Source: Polyangium spumosum (GTDB lineage Bacteria > Myxococcota_A > Polyangia > Polyangiales > Polyangiaceae). From it: DNA of 64,000 bases. Both the position numbers and the translations under genes were made by a program. The stretch covers positions 372,001 through 436,000 of the forward strand of contig NZ_WJIE01000006.1 in assembly GCF_009649845.1 (NCBI RefSeq). The letters run 5' to 3'. Positions 9,137-17,381 of this stretch are shown one piece after another (positions within the stretch are counted from its first letter, which is position 1; each line of letters opens with the position of its first letter). Below the pieces are notes generated by a model. It had not been told where the DNA came from, ran no database searches, and saw only the letters and a program-made list of their open reading frames with translations.

Positions 9137-11308
9137 TCACGACGCGGGCGCGGCCGCGGCCTGCTGGTGCTGCGGCCCTGGCTGACGGATCGCCTTCACC
9201 CGCCGCTCGAAGCGCCGCCGATCTTCGTCCGAGATCACCACGCCGCCGAACCGCGCCGCGATGTAGATCTCGGTCAGATCGAGGACCTCCTCCGCGAGTG
9301 GGTGTGACATCGACACGAGCGCTTGCGCGTGCCGGAGCGGCGGGACGCTCGGCGAACGGCCCACGCCCCGCGCGCTCATCGCGGCGTCGAGCGCCTCGTA
9401 GAGCGCCGTCGCGAGCAGGGCGCTCGCCGAGCGAGGATCCGCGCTGCGCGAGGCCGTGGCCGCGCGTTGCTTCTTGCGCCGCATCCAGAGCGCCGCGCCT
9501 CCCGCCGCCGCGACGATGCCTGCCACGACGAAGAGCCCCACGCGGCCGCGGGGCCCGCCGTCCGACTTCGATCCGCCGCGGCGATAGCGCGAGGTGAGGC
9601 TGTTCAAGAGCCCCACCTGCTGGCTCAGGTCGTAGCTCACCACGTGCCGATCCCAGCGCTGGCTCGTCGCCTCGATGAGGTCGCGCAGGTACGCCCACAC
9701 GCCCACGATCTCGCTCTTCGGCGCCGCGTCCGCGGGCGGGGTCGGGTCGAAGGTGAGCCAGCCGTATTCGTCGATCCACGCCTCGACCCACGAGTGCGCG
9801 TCGCCCTGGCGCACGGCGTAGAACTTGCCGAACCGGTTGTAGCTGCCGCCCACGAAGCCCGTCACGTTGCGCGTCGGCACGTCGAGCGTGCGGAGCATGA
9901 CGGCCATCGCGGTCGAGTAGAACTCGCAGTGGCCGCGCTTCGACTCGAACAGGAAGTGATCGAGCGGCTGCGGATCTTTGCCCGACGGCGAGGCGAGGTC
10001 GTACCGATACTCGGTCCTCAGGTGGTTCTCGATCGAGCGCGCTCGTTCGAGCGGCGTCTTTGCTTCGATCGTCCACGTCGCGGCGAGCTCGCGGATCCGG
10101 TCCGACATGTTCCGCGGCAGCGTGAGGTACTTCCAGCGCTCGGAGCTCGGGAGCTTGCGGAACGTCGGGCTCTTCTTGCGGGACAGGAAGATGTCGTACT
10201 TGATGCCGCGGTCGTCGAGCGGCTGATACCGGAGCTCGCCCTCGGGGCCCTTGAAGGCCATCGCGTGCGGCTCCGGCCCCACCGTCGCGCGCGTCCGGAG
10301 CCGCAGCCCCGAGGCGTACGGCGGCAGGAACAGCACGGGCGGGTCGATCGGCTCGAGGTCGACGCGCATCACCGGATCGAGCTTGGAGTCGGGCCAGCGA
10401 TCGTCGATCGGGACGATGCCGGCCTCGTTCTCCGCCGCGCGTTTCCACGTCTCGGTCTGCGTCCACGTGCGGCCGTCGTAGGCGTCGAGCGCCGCGCCGC
10501 GCAGGTGCAGCGGGATCCGCGCGGGCGGCGGGTCCGGCAGGTTCGGCATCTCGATGCGCATGACGAGCGTCGGGTCGCTGCGCAGGACGCCGACCTCGCC
10601 GAGGTCGACGCGCCCCGAGAAGCCGATCACGCGCCCCGAGTGCCCGCGGTTCAGGAGCAGCAGCGAGAGGCCGACGCGCGGGAAGAGCACGAAGAGCAGC
10701 GCCGTGAAGACGAAGATCGGCACCGAGAGCAGGCACGTCACGCCGAGGAAGGTGCGACCGACGACGCGGCGCGAGCGCAGGATGCGCGGCACGTCGACGG
10801 GCAAGCCCGTGCGGTCGCGCGCGCCTTGCCGGTAGTTGCCCTCGACCTCGCGCCGGAGGTGGCTCAGGACGAGCGCGCCCGGCGCCACGATGATCACGCC
10901 GAGGAAGCAGAGCCCGTAGCCCAGGCCTCCGCCGAGCACCGTGCCCGAGATCAGGTGCAGGAGCGCGAGCACGATCACCTGCTGGTCGTGCGCCGCGCCC
11001 TTGCGGGTCGCGAGCCGGATGATCTGCAGCGCCGCGGCGAACTCGATCACCACGTCGAGCACGTTCGCGTTCGCGTCGAAGAGCAGCCGCCCGATCTGCA
11101 GCGCGAGCACGCCGATCAAGGTGATCGCGTCGAAGTGCTTCAGCGCCGGGTACTTCTCCCAGACGTCGCGGACGAGCAGCGCGACGACGAGCCCGCCGAT
11201 GAGCGAGCCGCTCACCCAGGGCCCGAACTGCCCGCTCGCGAGCAGCGCCAGGATGCCCAGCACCGCGAGCGCGTCGGTCATCACCCGATGAACGAGCCCG
11301 AACCTCAT
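9137..11308 (-). CDS. TgpA-like membrane transglutaminase (DUF3488, transglutaminase core)
   Basis: A 723-residue protein. The first 220 residues contain about six membrane helices (LAVLGILALLASGQF, GGLVVALLVRDVW and VPIFVFTALLFVLFP among them). A large periplasmic region carries the transglutaminase core: Cys in RGHCEFYSTAMAVMLR, His in GDAHSWVEAWID and Asp in WLTFDPTPP. Another helix (VGLFVVAGIVAAAGGAALW) precedes a cytoplasmic tail. This is the layout of TgpA, an inner-membrane transglutaminase of the cell envelope. The start at 11308 overlaps the DUF58 stop as ATGA, and with MoxR upstream this is the widespread MoxR-DUF58-transglutaminase cluster. The substrate is unknown. Confidence 0.88.
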   Translation of the reverse strand: MRFGLVHRVMTDALAVLGILALLASGQFGPWVSGSLIGGLVVALLVRDVWEKYPALKHFDAITLIGVLALQIGRLLFDANANVLDVVIEFAAALQIIRLATRKGAAHDQQVIVLALLHLISGTVLGGGLGYGLCFLGVIIVAPGALVLSHLRREVEGNYRQGARDRTGLPVDVPRILRSRRVVGRTFLGVTCLLSVPIFVFTALLFVLFPRVGLSLLLLNRGHSGRVIGFSGRVDLGEVGVLRSDPTLVMRIEMPNLPDPPPARIPLHLRGAALDAYDGRTWTQTETWKRAAENEAGIVPIDDRWPDSKLDPVMRVDLEPIDPPVLFLPPYASGLRLRTRATVGPEPHAMAFKGPEGELRYQPLDDRGIKYDIFLSRKKSPTFRKLPSSERWKYLTLPRNMSDRIRELAATWTIEAKTPLERARSIENHLRTEYRYDLASPSGKDPQPLDHFLFESKRGHCEFYSTAMAVMLRTLDVPTRNVTGFVGGSYNRFGKFYAVRQGDAHSWVEAWIDEYGWLTFDPTPPADAAPKSEIVGVWAYLRDLIEATSQRWDRHVVSYDLSQQVGLLNSLTSRYRRGGSKSDGGPRGRVGLFVVAGIVAAAGGAALWMRRKKQRAATASRSADPRSASALLATALYEALDAAMSARGVGRSPSVPPLRHAQALVSMSHPLAEEVLDLTEIYIAARFGGVVISDEDRRRFERRVKAIRQPGPQHQQAAAAPAS

Positions 11309-12456
11309 GCCTGCCCTCCGCTCGCCCGCGAAGGCCCTCCCCGAGCGAGCCCGCGGCGCTCCTGGATCTCCTGCACCCGCTCCTCGTCCACGGCGTCGAG
11401 CAGCGCGAGGAACCGGAGGATCCGATCCGAACCGATGTTCCTGTCGCCGCGCGCCTCCTCGCCGAGGTTCGTCGCGACCACCACGCCGTCGCCTCGCTTG
11501 ATGTGGGCCACCGCGCGCGAGGCCACCTCGCGGATGCGCTTCTCGAACCCCTGCGCGAACGCGTCGCCCGCGCCCTTTGGCCGCACCACGTCGACCACGA
11601 GCCGGACGTCGGGCCGCGTCTCCCGCGCCCGCTCGCGCAGGATCATCTGGTTCGTGATCGCGCTCTTGCGCCAGTAGATGTCGCGCGGATCGTCGCCCTC
11701 GCGCATCGGCCGCAGCGCGTACGTCTCGTCGCTCGTTCCGCGCCCCGCGGTGCCCACGCCGCCGAGCGCGCGGCCACGATCCTCGGGCGGCAGGCGCACG
11801 GGATCGACGGCCGGGTAGATCACGAGCTCGCCGTCGGCCATGACCTCGCGGGACTTCTCGAAGAGCCCGAACGGGAAACGCGTGGCGATGCGGAAGCCCG
11901 TGTGCCGGTCCCTCCCGCGCCGCGCCGGCGTGCGCCGGTAGGCGGCCACCTGCGCGCTCGAAGGGCTGATCTTCAGGAAGAAGCAGCGTTTGTCCGCGGG
12001 CTGTCCCGCGCGCAGGTCCTCGACCTCGATCGCGTACGAGGGGATGCGCTTCTTGTGGTTGTAGACCTCGATCTCCACGAGGTGCGCCCGCCCCACCTGC
12101 GCCCGCGTCGGCAGCCGCCGCGTCACCGTCAGCGTCCGCAAGGACAGCTCGCTCATCACGCTCGACACAACCATCAGCGACAGCAGCATCCCGAGCAGCA
12201 GGTAGAGCAGGTTGTTGCCCGTGTTGATCGCCGCGAAGCCCACGCCGAGCGTGATGCCCACGAAGTACTTCCCCTCGCGGGTGAACTTCAGCCGGCGCGG
12301 CATCTTGAAGCTCCCGAACGACCGGAGGAACCGCGAAGCGGAGCTCTCCTGGCGCGGCGGCATCGGCGTCGCCTCCGGCTTGCCGGCGCGAACCTCCCGC
12401 GTGGGTTTGTCGCCCCGAACGGCGAGCGACTCGGCCTGCCTCCGGTCCGCCACCAT
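11305..12456 (-). CDS. DUF58 domain-containing membrane protein
   Basis: A 383-residue protein with two adjacent membrane helices (YFVGITLGVGFAAIN and LLYLLLGMLLSLMVVSSV). A cytoplasmic or envelope-facing DUF58 domain follows, shown by TYALRPMREGDDPRDIYWRK, the family's diagnostic GDDxRxIxW-like pattern. I chose the ATG at 12456 because GAGGGA lies 3-8 bases upstream and it starts 11 bases after the MoxR stop; an upstream start at 12519 would overlap MoxR. DUF58 proteins are usual partners of MoxR AAA ATPases and are thought to act in assembly of membrane or envelope complexes. No von Willebrand factor A gene follows here. Confidence 0.88.
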   Translation of the reverse strand: MVADRRQAESLAVRGDKPTREVRAGKPEATPMPPRQESSASRFLRSFGSFKMPRRLKFTREGKYFVGITLGVGFAAINTGNNLLYLLLGMLLSLMVVSSVMSELSLRTLTVTRRLPTRAQVGRAHLVEIEVYNHKKRIPSYAIEVEDLRAGQPADKRCFFLKISPSSAQVAAYRRTPARRGRDRHTGFRIATRFPFGLFEKSREVMADGELVIYPAVDPVRLPPEDRGRALGGVGTAGRGTSDETYALRPMREGDDPRDIYWRKSAITNQMILRERARETRPDVRLVVDVVRPKGAGDAFAQGFEKRIREVASRAVAHIKRGDGVVVATNLGEEARGDRNIGSDRILRFLALLDAVDEERVQEIQERRGLARGGPSRASGGQA

Positions 12457-12467
12457 GCGTCCCTCGC

Positions 12468-13433
12468 TCAGAGTGGAACCGGGACGCGCGCGACGATGTC
12501 CCGGACCGCGTTCTCGCACTCGTCGCGGCTCGGCATGTAGCCCTCGGCGTGCGCGGCGAGGCGGATCCGGTGCGCGAGCACGGGCACCGCGAGGTCGTGG
12601 ATGTCGTCGGCGATGCAGTAGGAGCGCCCGTGCAGGACGGCGCGGCTGCGCGCGGCGCGGGCGAGGTTCATCCCGGCGCGGGGGGATGCGCCGAGCGAGA
12701 GCGTCGGGCTCGCGCGTGTCGCCGCGAGCACGGCCTGCAGGTACGTCGCGAGCGACGCGTCGAGCTCCACCCGATCGACCTCCCGCTGCAGCGCCACCAG
12801 CGCCGACGGCTCGAGCACCTGCGGCACGCCCTTGATCCGGTCGCCGTCGCCGCCTTGCAAGAGCAGGCGCATCTCCACGTGCGGCGGCGGATATCCGAGC
12901 CGGATGCGCACCATGAACCGGTCGAGCTGCGACTCGGGCAGCGGGAACGTGCCCGCGAAGTCCTGCGGGTTCTGCGTGGCGAGCACGAAGAACGGGTCGG
13001 GCAGCGGCGTCGTCGCGCCGTCGATGGAGACCTGCCCCTCGTTCATCGCCTCGAGCAGCGCCGACTGCGTCCGCGGGCTCGCGCGGTTGATCTCGTCGGC
13101 GAGCAGGATGTTCGCGAAGATCGGTCCTTGCCGGAAGACGAACTCCCCCGTGCGCTGGTCGAAGACGCTCACGCCGAGCACGTCGCTCGGCAGGAGGTCG
13201 CTCGTGAACTGCACGCGCCGAAGCTCGCCGCCCACGGCCCTCGCGAGGGCGCGCGCCAGCGTCGTCTTGCCGACGCCGGGCACGTCCTCGATCAGCACAT
13301 GGCCGCGCCCGAGCAGCGCGATGAGCGCGAGCTCCACGGCTTCGGGCTTTCCTTCGAGGGCCTGCTCCACCGCGGAGCGGAGCTCCTGGAGCACGGGCGT
13401 CGTTTCCCGCGCGATCGAGAGCGCCGACGTCAT
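12468..13433 (-). CDS. MoxR-family AAA+ ATPase
   Basis: A 321-residue ATPase with Walker A (EDVPGVGKTT), Walker B (LLADEINRASPRTQSALLEA), sensor 1 (FVLATQNP) and the typical PLPESQLDRFMVRI segment. MoxR proteins act as chaperones that activate partner proteins, here presumably the DUF58 and transglutaminase proteins encoded directly downstream. The start is uncertain: ATG 13433 gives the standard N-terminus, while an in-frame ATG at 13457 adds eight residues; neither has a clear ribosome-binding site. The 164-bp gap to the prenyltransferase gene is divergent and probably contains both promoters. Confidence 0.92.
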   Translation of the reverse strand: MTSALSIARETTPVLQELRSAVEQALEGKPEAVELALIALLGRGHVLIEDVPGVGKTTLARALARAVGGELRRVQFTSDLLPSDVLGVSVFDQRTGEFVFRQGPIFANILLADEINRASPRTQSALLEAMNEGQVSIDGATTPLPDPFFVLATQNPQDFAGTFPLPESQLDRFMVRIRLGYPPPHVEMRLLLQGGDGDRIKGVPQVLEPSALVALQREVDRVELDASLATYLQAVLAATRASPTLSLGASPRAGMNLARAARSRAVLHGRSYCIADDIHDLAVPVLAHRIRLAAHAEGYMPSRDECENAVRDIVARVPVPL

Positions 13434-13597
13434 TGGGGAGGATGCTAGCACGATCATCGTCGACGCCTGCTCGAACCTCCTGAATTCTGCAGCGCGGGGT
13501 ACGGAGCGGGCCGGCCTTCCCGACTCTCGGCCCTCGCCGGGCGTCCTTTCAGCACTCGTGTGGCCCGACCCCCGGGCCGTGTGTATGCTCCGCCGTC

Positions 13598-14677
13598 GTG
13601 GCCGTCCCCGGTCCTCTTCGGGCCCCTTCTTCGAACGATGACGACGAGCGTCGCCGCGCCTCTTCTGCTTCGACAGAGGCCGACGCGCTCGCCATGACCC
13701 CGTCTCCGGGCGGCGCCGCCCTGGAGCTGGGGGCGAGCGCGCCGCTCTCGGAGCCGACGCCGCTCATCCCGCCTTCGAAGCAGGGCAGTCTTTTCTGGCG
13801 GATCCGCGGGATGATCCGCACGGTCCGGCCGAGCCAGTGGGTGAAGAACCTCTTCGTCCTGGCCCCGGTCGTCTTCGCCAAGCACCTGACCCACCCGTCG
13901 ATCATCAAGAGCGCGATCGGCGCGTTCGGCGTGTTCTGCCTCCTCGCCGGGGCGGTCTACACGATGAACGACCTCGTGGACGCGAAGGCCGATCGGGTGC
14001 ATCCGGTCAAGCGCTTCCGCCCGATCGCGAGCGGCCAGGTCCCCGTCTCCGTCGCCAAGGTGATGGCCGTCCTGCTCGTCCTCACGGCGCTCGGCGGCGC
14101 GGCCTTCGGGCCGTGGCAGTTCTTCGTCGTCGCGCTCGCGTACTTCACGCAGAACGTCGCCTACTCGTTTGGCCTGAAGAAGATCGCCTACGTCGACGTC
14201 GGCCTCATCGCGCTCGGGTTCGTCCTTCGTGTCCTCGCCGGCGGCTTCGCCACGAAGACGCCGATCTCGGGCTTCATGGTCGCGTGTACGGCGCTGCTCG
14301 CGCTCTTCCTCGGCTTCGGCAAGCGCCGCCACGAGCTCGCCTCCGCGGCGAACGCCGGCAAGCAACGCGCCGCGCTCGAGGCTTACTCGCCGCGCGCGCT
14401 CACCCTCGCGCTCGCGGCCACGGGCGTCGCCACCATCGCGACCTACCTCGCGTACACGCTCGACCACGACACGCAGCGCTTCTTCGACAACCCCTGGCTC
14501 TGGGTCACCACGATCCACCCGCTCTTCGGGGTCGTCCGTTTCCTCCAGCTCGTCGTGAGCCGCCCCAAGGCCGAGAGCCCCACGCAGGAGATCCTGCGCG
14601 ACGTCCCCTTCATGATGAACATCATGATCTGGGTCGCCGAGGTCGTGTTCATCGTCTACCGGTTGAGGCCCTCCTGA
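13598..14677 (+). CDS. UbiA-family prenyltransferase, DPPR synthase-like
   Basis: A 359-residue integral membrane protein with about nine hydrophobic helices after a disordered, charged N-terminal segment of about 60 residues. The first polyprenyl-phosphate/metal motif is NDLVDAKADRVHP, and the second region is YSFGLKKIAYVDVG. This combination, together with RPSQWVKNLFVLAPVVF near the N-terminus, matches the decaprenyl-phosphate phosphoribosyltransferase branch of UbiA better than the quinone branch. That enzyme links polyprenyl phosphate and phosphoribose pyrophosphate on the way to decaprenyl-phosphoryl-arabinose in actinobacteria. The function here is inferred. The GTG start at 13598 is tentative; ATG 13694 is an alternative. 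The stop overlaps the next start. Confidence 0.82.
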   Translation: MAVPGPLRAPSSNDDDERRRASSASTEADALAMTPSPGGAALELGASAPLSEPTPLIPPSKQGSLFWRIRGMIRTVRPSQWVKNLFVLAPVVFAKHLTHPSIIKSAIGAFGVFCLLAGAVYTMNDLVDAKADRVHPVKRFRPIASGQVPVSVAKVMAVLLVLTALGGAAFGPWQFFVVALAYFTQNVAYSFGLKKIAYVDVGLIALGFVLRVLAGGFATKTPISGFMVACTALLALFLGFGKRRHELASAANAGKQRAALEAYSPRALTLALAATGVATIATYLAYTLDHDTQRFFDNPWLWVTTIHPLFGVVRFLQLVVSRPKAESPTQEILRDVPFMMNIMIWVAEVVFIVYRLRPS

Positions 14678-15402
14678 TGGCGGACGAGGCGAAGGCGAAG
14701 GAAGAGCCGGGCAAAGTCCCGGAGAAAAGCGACGCCTGGACCGACCTCGGCCTGACGCTCCCCATCTTTCTCCTCTACCACCTCGGCGTCGTCTTCCTCC
14801 CCGTCCGCAACGCCGCCGATCCCGTCACGGTCGAGCTCACCTCGCTGGCGGAGAACAGCCTGCCCACGTACGCGGGGCTCACGGTCGCGGTTGGCATCGC
14901 GTTCGTCGTGGTCCTCGCCGCCACGGGCCAGAAGCGCGCGCTCGAGGGCAAGCGCTTCGCGCTCATCGCCCTCGAAGGCACGCTCTACGCGATCCTCATG
15001 CGGTTCGTCGCGGCGTACGCGGTCGGATCTCTCACGCTCGGCCCGAGCGTCGAGACACGTGGCGCCTTCTCGGGCGTCGTCATGTCGATGGGCGCGGGCT
15101 TCTACGAGGAGATCGCCTTCCGCGCCGGGCTCTTTGGCCTCGGCGCGCTCGTCGTGAAGGCGATGTTCGGCCCGGGCGTCCGTCGGGTCGTGCTCACGCT
15201 GCTCTGGGCCGTCGTCGCGGCCGTCGCCTTCTCGGCCTGGCACTACGTCGGCGCGCTCGGCGATTCGTTTGACGTCCAATCATTCGTCTTCCGCGCCGTC
15301 TGCGGCCTCGTCCTCACGGCGATCTACGTGTTCCGCGGCTTCGCGCCTGCGGTCTGGACGCACGCCCTCTACGACGTGTGGGCCATGGTGCTTCACGGAT
15401 GA
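14677..15402 (+). CDS. CPBP-family intramembrane metalloprotease
   Basis: A 241-residue protein with six to seven membrane helices. The CPBP/Abi signature is complete: motif 1 FYEEIAFRAGLFG (EExxxR), motif 2 FSAWHYVGAL (FxxxH) and motif 3 WTHALYDVWAMV (HxxxD/N-like). CPBP proteases include CAAX prenyl endopeptidases and bacteriocin-immunity-type proteins; the substrate here is unknown. The ATG at 14677 shares its A with the TGA of the prenyltransferase (TGATG), so the two are translationally coupled. The stop overlaps the start of the small lipoprotein (ATGA). Confidence 0.9.
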   Translation: MADEAKAKEEPGKVPEKSDAWTDLGLTLPIFLLYHLGVVFLPVRNAADPVTVELTSLAENSLPTYAGLTVAVGIAFVVVLAATGQKRALEGKRFALIALEGTLYAILMRFVAAYAVGSLTLGPSVETRGAFSGVVMSMGAGFYEEIAFRAGLFGLGALVVKAMFGPGVRRVVLTLLWAVVAAVAFSAWHYVGALGDSFDVQSFVFRAVCGLVLTAIYVFRGFAPAVWTHALYDVWAMVLHG

Positions 15403-15659
15403 ATCGAACAGCCCGCCCGCTCGCCCTCCTCTTTGCTTCGCTCCTCGCGGCTTGTGTCGCCGGCACCCCGGAGACGCCGGCGCGGGGTGGGGGTCCGCCT
15501 CCGCCCTTGCCGGAGATCAAGACGGCGCCGCCGGCGCCTGGAATGGTCTGGATCCCGGGCGCTTGGCACGATGACGGCGTTCAATACGTCTGGATCCCGG
15601 GTCGGTGGGAGTCCCCACGGCACCCCACGGAAAACCCTGACGGGGAGCAGGGGCCGTGA
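15399..15659 (+). CDS. small lipoprotein with WxxGxW-type repeats
   Basis: An 86-residue protein with a lipoprotein signal peptide: MNRTARPLALLFASLLAAC, lipobox LAAC. After a Pro-rich spacer come two tryptophan motifs, MVWIPGAWHDDG and YVWIPGRWESP, which resemble the YXWGXW/WxxGxW repeats of small exported bacterial proteins. It is probably anchored to the envelope. The start overlaps the CPBP stop (ATGA), and the next coding sequence begins within about 40 bases, so it is part of the same operon. Function is not known. Confidence 0.72.
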   Translation: MNRTARPLALLFASLLAACVAGTPETPARGGGPPPPLPEIKTAPPAPGMVWIPGAWHDDGVQYVWIPGRWESPRHPTENPDGEQGP

Positions 15660-15699
15660 CTGGTTGCCTTCACCCGAGCGGCATGCTTTCTCCGCTGAT

Positions 15700-16824
15700 G
15701 TGACGCTCGACCAGGAGATCGCTGCTCTTCCGCCGGCCCTGCTCGCCCGCCTCCGGGCGCGAGGCTTCGATCCCCAGCGGCTCGCCGCCTGGGCCTCCAC
15801 GATCGGCCAGGATCGCGACAAGCGAAACCGCCTCCCCGGTGAGGTCCTCCCGCCTGCCGAGGGAGACGTCGTCGACGCACCTCGTCCGGATACGGCCGAG
15901 TACGCTCGCTTCGAGGCGCTTGGTCGCGAGGCGCTCGCGCGGGGCGAGGTCGCGTTGTGTGTGCTCGCCGGCGGCATGGCGACGCGTATGGGCGGCGTCG
16001 TGAAGGCGCTCGTCGAGGCGCTGCCTGGCAGGACGTTCCTCGATCTGCGGCTCGCCGAGATGGAGGCCCTCGCCCGCCGGACGGGCGCGACCTGTCCTCT
16101 CTGGCTCATGACGAGCGAGGCCACCGAAGGCCCGATCCGCGCGGCGCTCGGCGATCACCTGAACAGAGGCGACGTCGCTACCTTCGAGCAGTTCGTCTCG
16201 CTGCGCCTCACGCGCGAGGGCACGATCTTCCGGGACGAACATGGCGAGCCCAGCGTCTACGCGACCGGCCACGGCGACCTCCCCGACGCGCTCCGCGCGA
16301 GCGGACTGCTCGATCGGTTCATCCAACGAGGCGGCAAGACCGTGTGGATCGCGAACCTCGACAACCTCGGCGCCACCGTCGATCCGGCGATCCTCGGCTT
16401 CCACCTCGCGCACGGCGGGCCTTTGACCGTCGAGGTCGTGAGCAAGGTCGGCAGCGACAAGGGCGGCGGCCCCATCCGCTGGAACGGTCGCAAGATCATC
16501 ACCGAGGAGATGCGCCTGCCCGTCGGCTTCGATCCCGCGCAGATGCCCGTCTTCAGCACGAACACGTTCCTCGTCTCGGCGGAGGCCCTGGCCTCGCTCG
16601 ACATGACGTGGACGTACGTCGAGGTCGACAAGCAGGTCGGCGAGGCGAAGGCGGTGCAGTTCGAGCGAATCGTCAACGAGATCACGACCGCGCTCGACCC
16701 GCAGTTCCTCCGTGTCCCGCGCGACGGGGCTGCGTCGCGCTTTCTGCCCGTGAAGGACGTGCCCGAGCTCGAGCGCCGCAGACCCGAGATCGAGGCGGCG
16801 CTCCGGGCCCGAGGGATCCTCTAG
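15700..16824 (+). CDS. UDPGP-type UTP--sugar-1-phosphate uridylyltransferase
   Basis: A cytoplasmic nucleotidyltransferase of about 374 residues. The nucleotide loop is VLAGGMATRMGGVVKALVEA, with the Lys expected in the UDPGP family's GGxxTxMGxxxPK region. GKTVWIANLDNLGATVDP is the metal and sugar-binding part, EVVSKVGSDKGGGPI follows, and FSTNTFLVSAEAL is the conserved NTN-containing segment. It should make UDP-glucose or UDP-N-acetylhexosamine for polysaccharide synthesis. Start is uncertain: GTG 15700 is used, but TTG 15664 has a better GGAGCAGGGG sequence upstream; any start further upstream would run into the preceding lipoprotein gene, which ends at 15659. It is the last gene of the prenyltransferase operon. 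Confidence 0.82.
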   Translation: MTLDQEIAALPPALLARLRARGFDPQRLAAWASTIGQDRDKRNRLPGEVLPPAEGDVVDAPRPDTAEYARFEALGREALARGEVALCVLAGGMATRMGGVVKALVEALPGRTFLDLRLAEMEALARRTGATCPLWLMTSEATEGPIRAALGDHLNRGDVATFEQFVSLRLTREGTIFRDEHGEPSVYATGHGDLPDALRASGLLDRFIQRGGKTVWIANLDNLGATVDPAILGFHLAHGGPLTVEVVSKVGSDKGGGPIRWNGRKIITEEMRLPVGFDPAQMPVFSTNTFLVSAEALASLDMTWTYVEVDKQVGEAKAVQFERIVNEITTALDPQFLRVPRDGAASRFLPVKDVPELERRRPEIEAALRARGIL

Positions 16825-16875
16825 GCCTGAGGGGTTCGTTCAGATCAGTACGGATCGCGCAAGGGAGCCACGGAT

Positions 16876-17379
16876 TTGCACTTCGAGATCACGCACGAGT
16901 TCGATGCACCCCTCGACGCCCTGGAGCTCGCCCTCCTCTCGCCGGATCTCGGCGCGATGATGGTCCCCCACCTCGCCAGCACGGCCGTCGCCTCGGTCGA
17001 GACGATCGAGCACGTCATCCAGAACGGCGAGTTACGCCGCGTCCTTCGCTTCCAGGCGAGCGCGCCGCTCGCCATGTTCCGCGGCTACGACGTCGCCCGC
17101 GAGGCCCTCTCCTGGGAGGAGAGCTCCATCTACCGGCTCTCCGATCACGCGGCCTCGTGGTCCGTCTCCCCGCGAGAGCAATTCCGCAAGTATTTCAGCG
17201 CTTCGGGCACCTGCCGCCTCGAAGCGGCCCCGGACGGACGCGCGCGCCGGATCGTCGAGGGCGACATCGACATCAAGGCTTCGCTACTCTCGTCGCTCGC
17301 CGGACGCATGGCCCTCGTCGAGATCAGGAAGATCTACGACGCCGAGGCCGAGACGTTGCGCCGGCTCTCGACCTTATGA
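16876..17379 (+). CDS. DUF2505 domain-containing protein
   Basis: A 167-residue protein with the SRPBCC-like pattern of DUF2505: LHFEITHEFDAPLDALELAL at the N-terminus, alternating strands, and a C-terminal helix MALVEIRKIYDAEAETL. Such proteins may bind a lipid or other hydrophobic ligand; the function is unknown. The TTG start at 16876 has AAGGGAG about 10 bases upstream. Its last 22 bases, including the TGA, are the left copy of a direct repeat. In the right copy the same bases lead straight into the sppA-like ATG, so this gene and sppA were probably adjacent and overlapping before the island between them arrived. Confidence 0.8.
   Translation: MHFEITHEFDAPLDALELALLSPDLGAMMVPHLASTAVASVETIEHVIQNGELRRVLRFQASAPLAMFRGYDVAREALSWEESSIYRLSDHAASWSVSPREQFRKYFSASGTCRLEAAPDGRARRIVEGDIDIKASLLSSLAGRMALVEIRKIYDAEAETLRRLSTL
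17358..17379 (+). repeat. 22-bp direct repeat, left copy
   Basis: Overlaps the last seven codons and the stop of the DUF2505 gene. It is identical base for base to 20399-20420. The hipA-like stop codon begins 2 bp beyond it. Confidence 0.9.
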
Positions 17380-17381
17380 GG

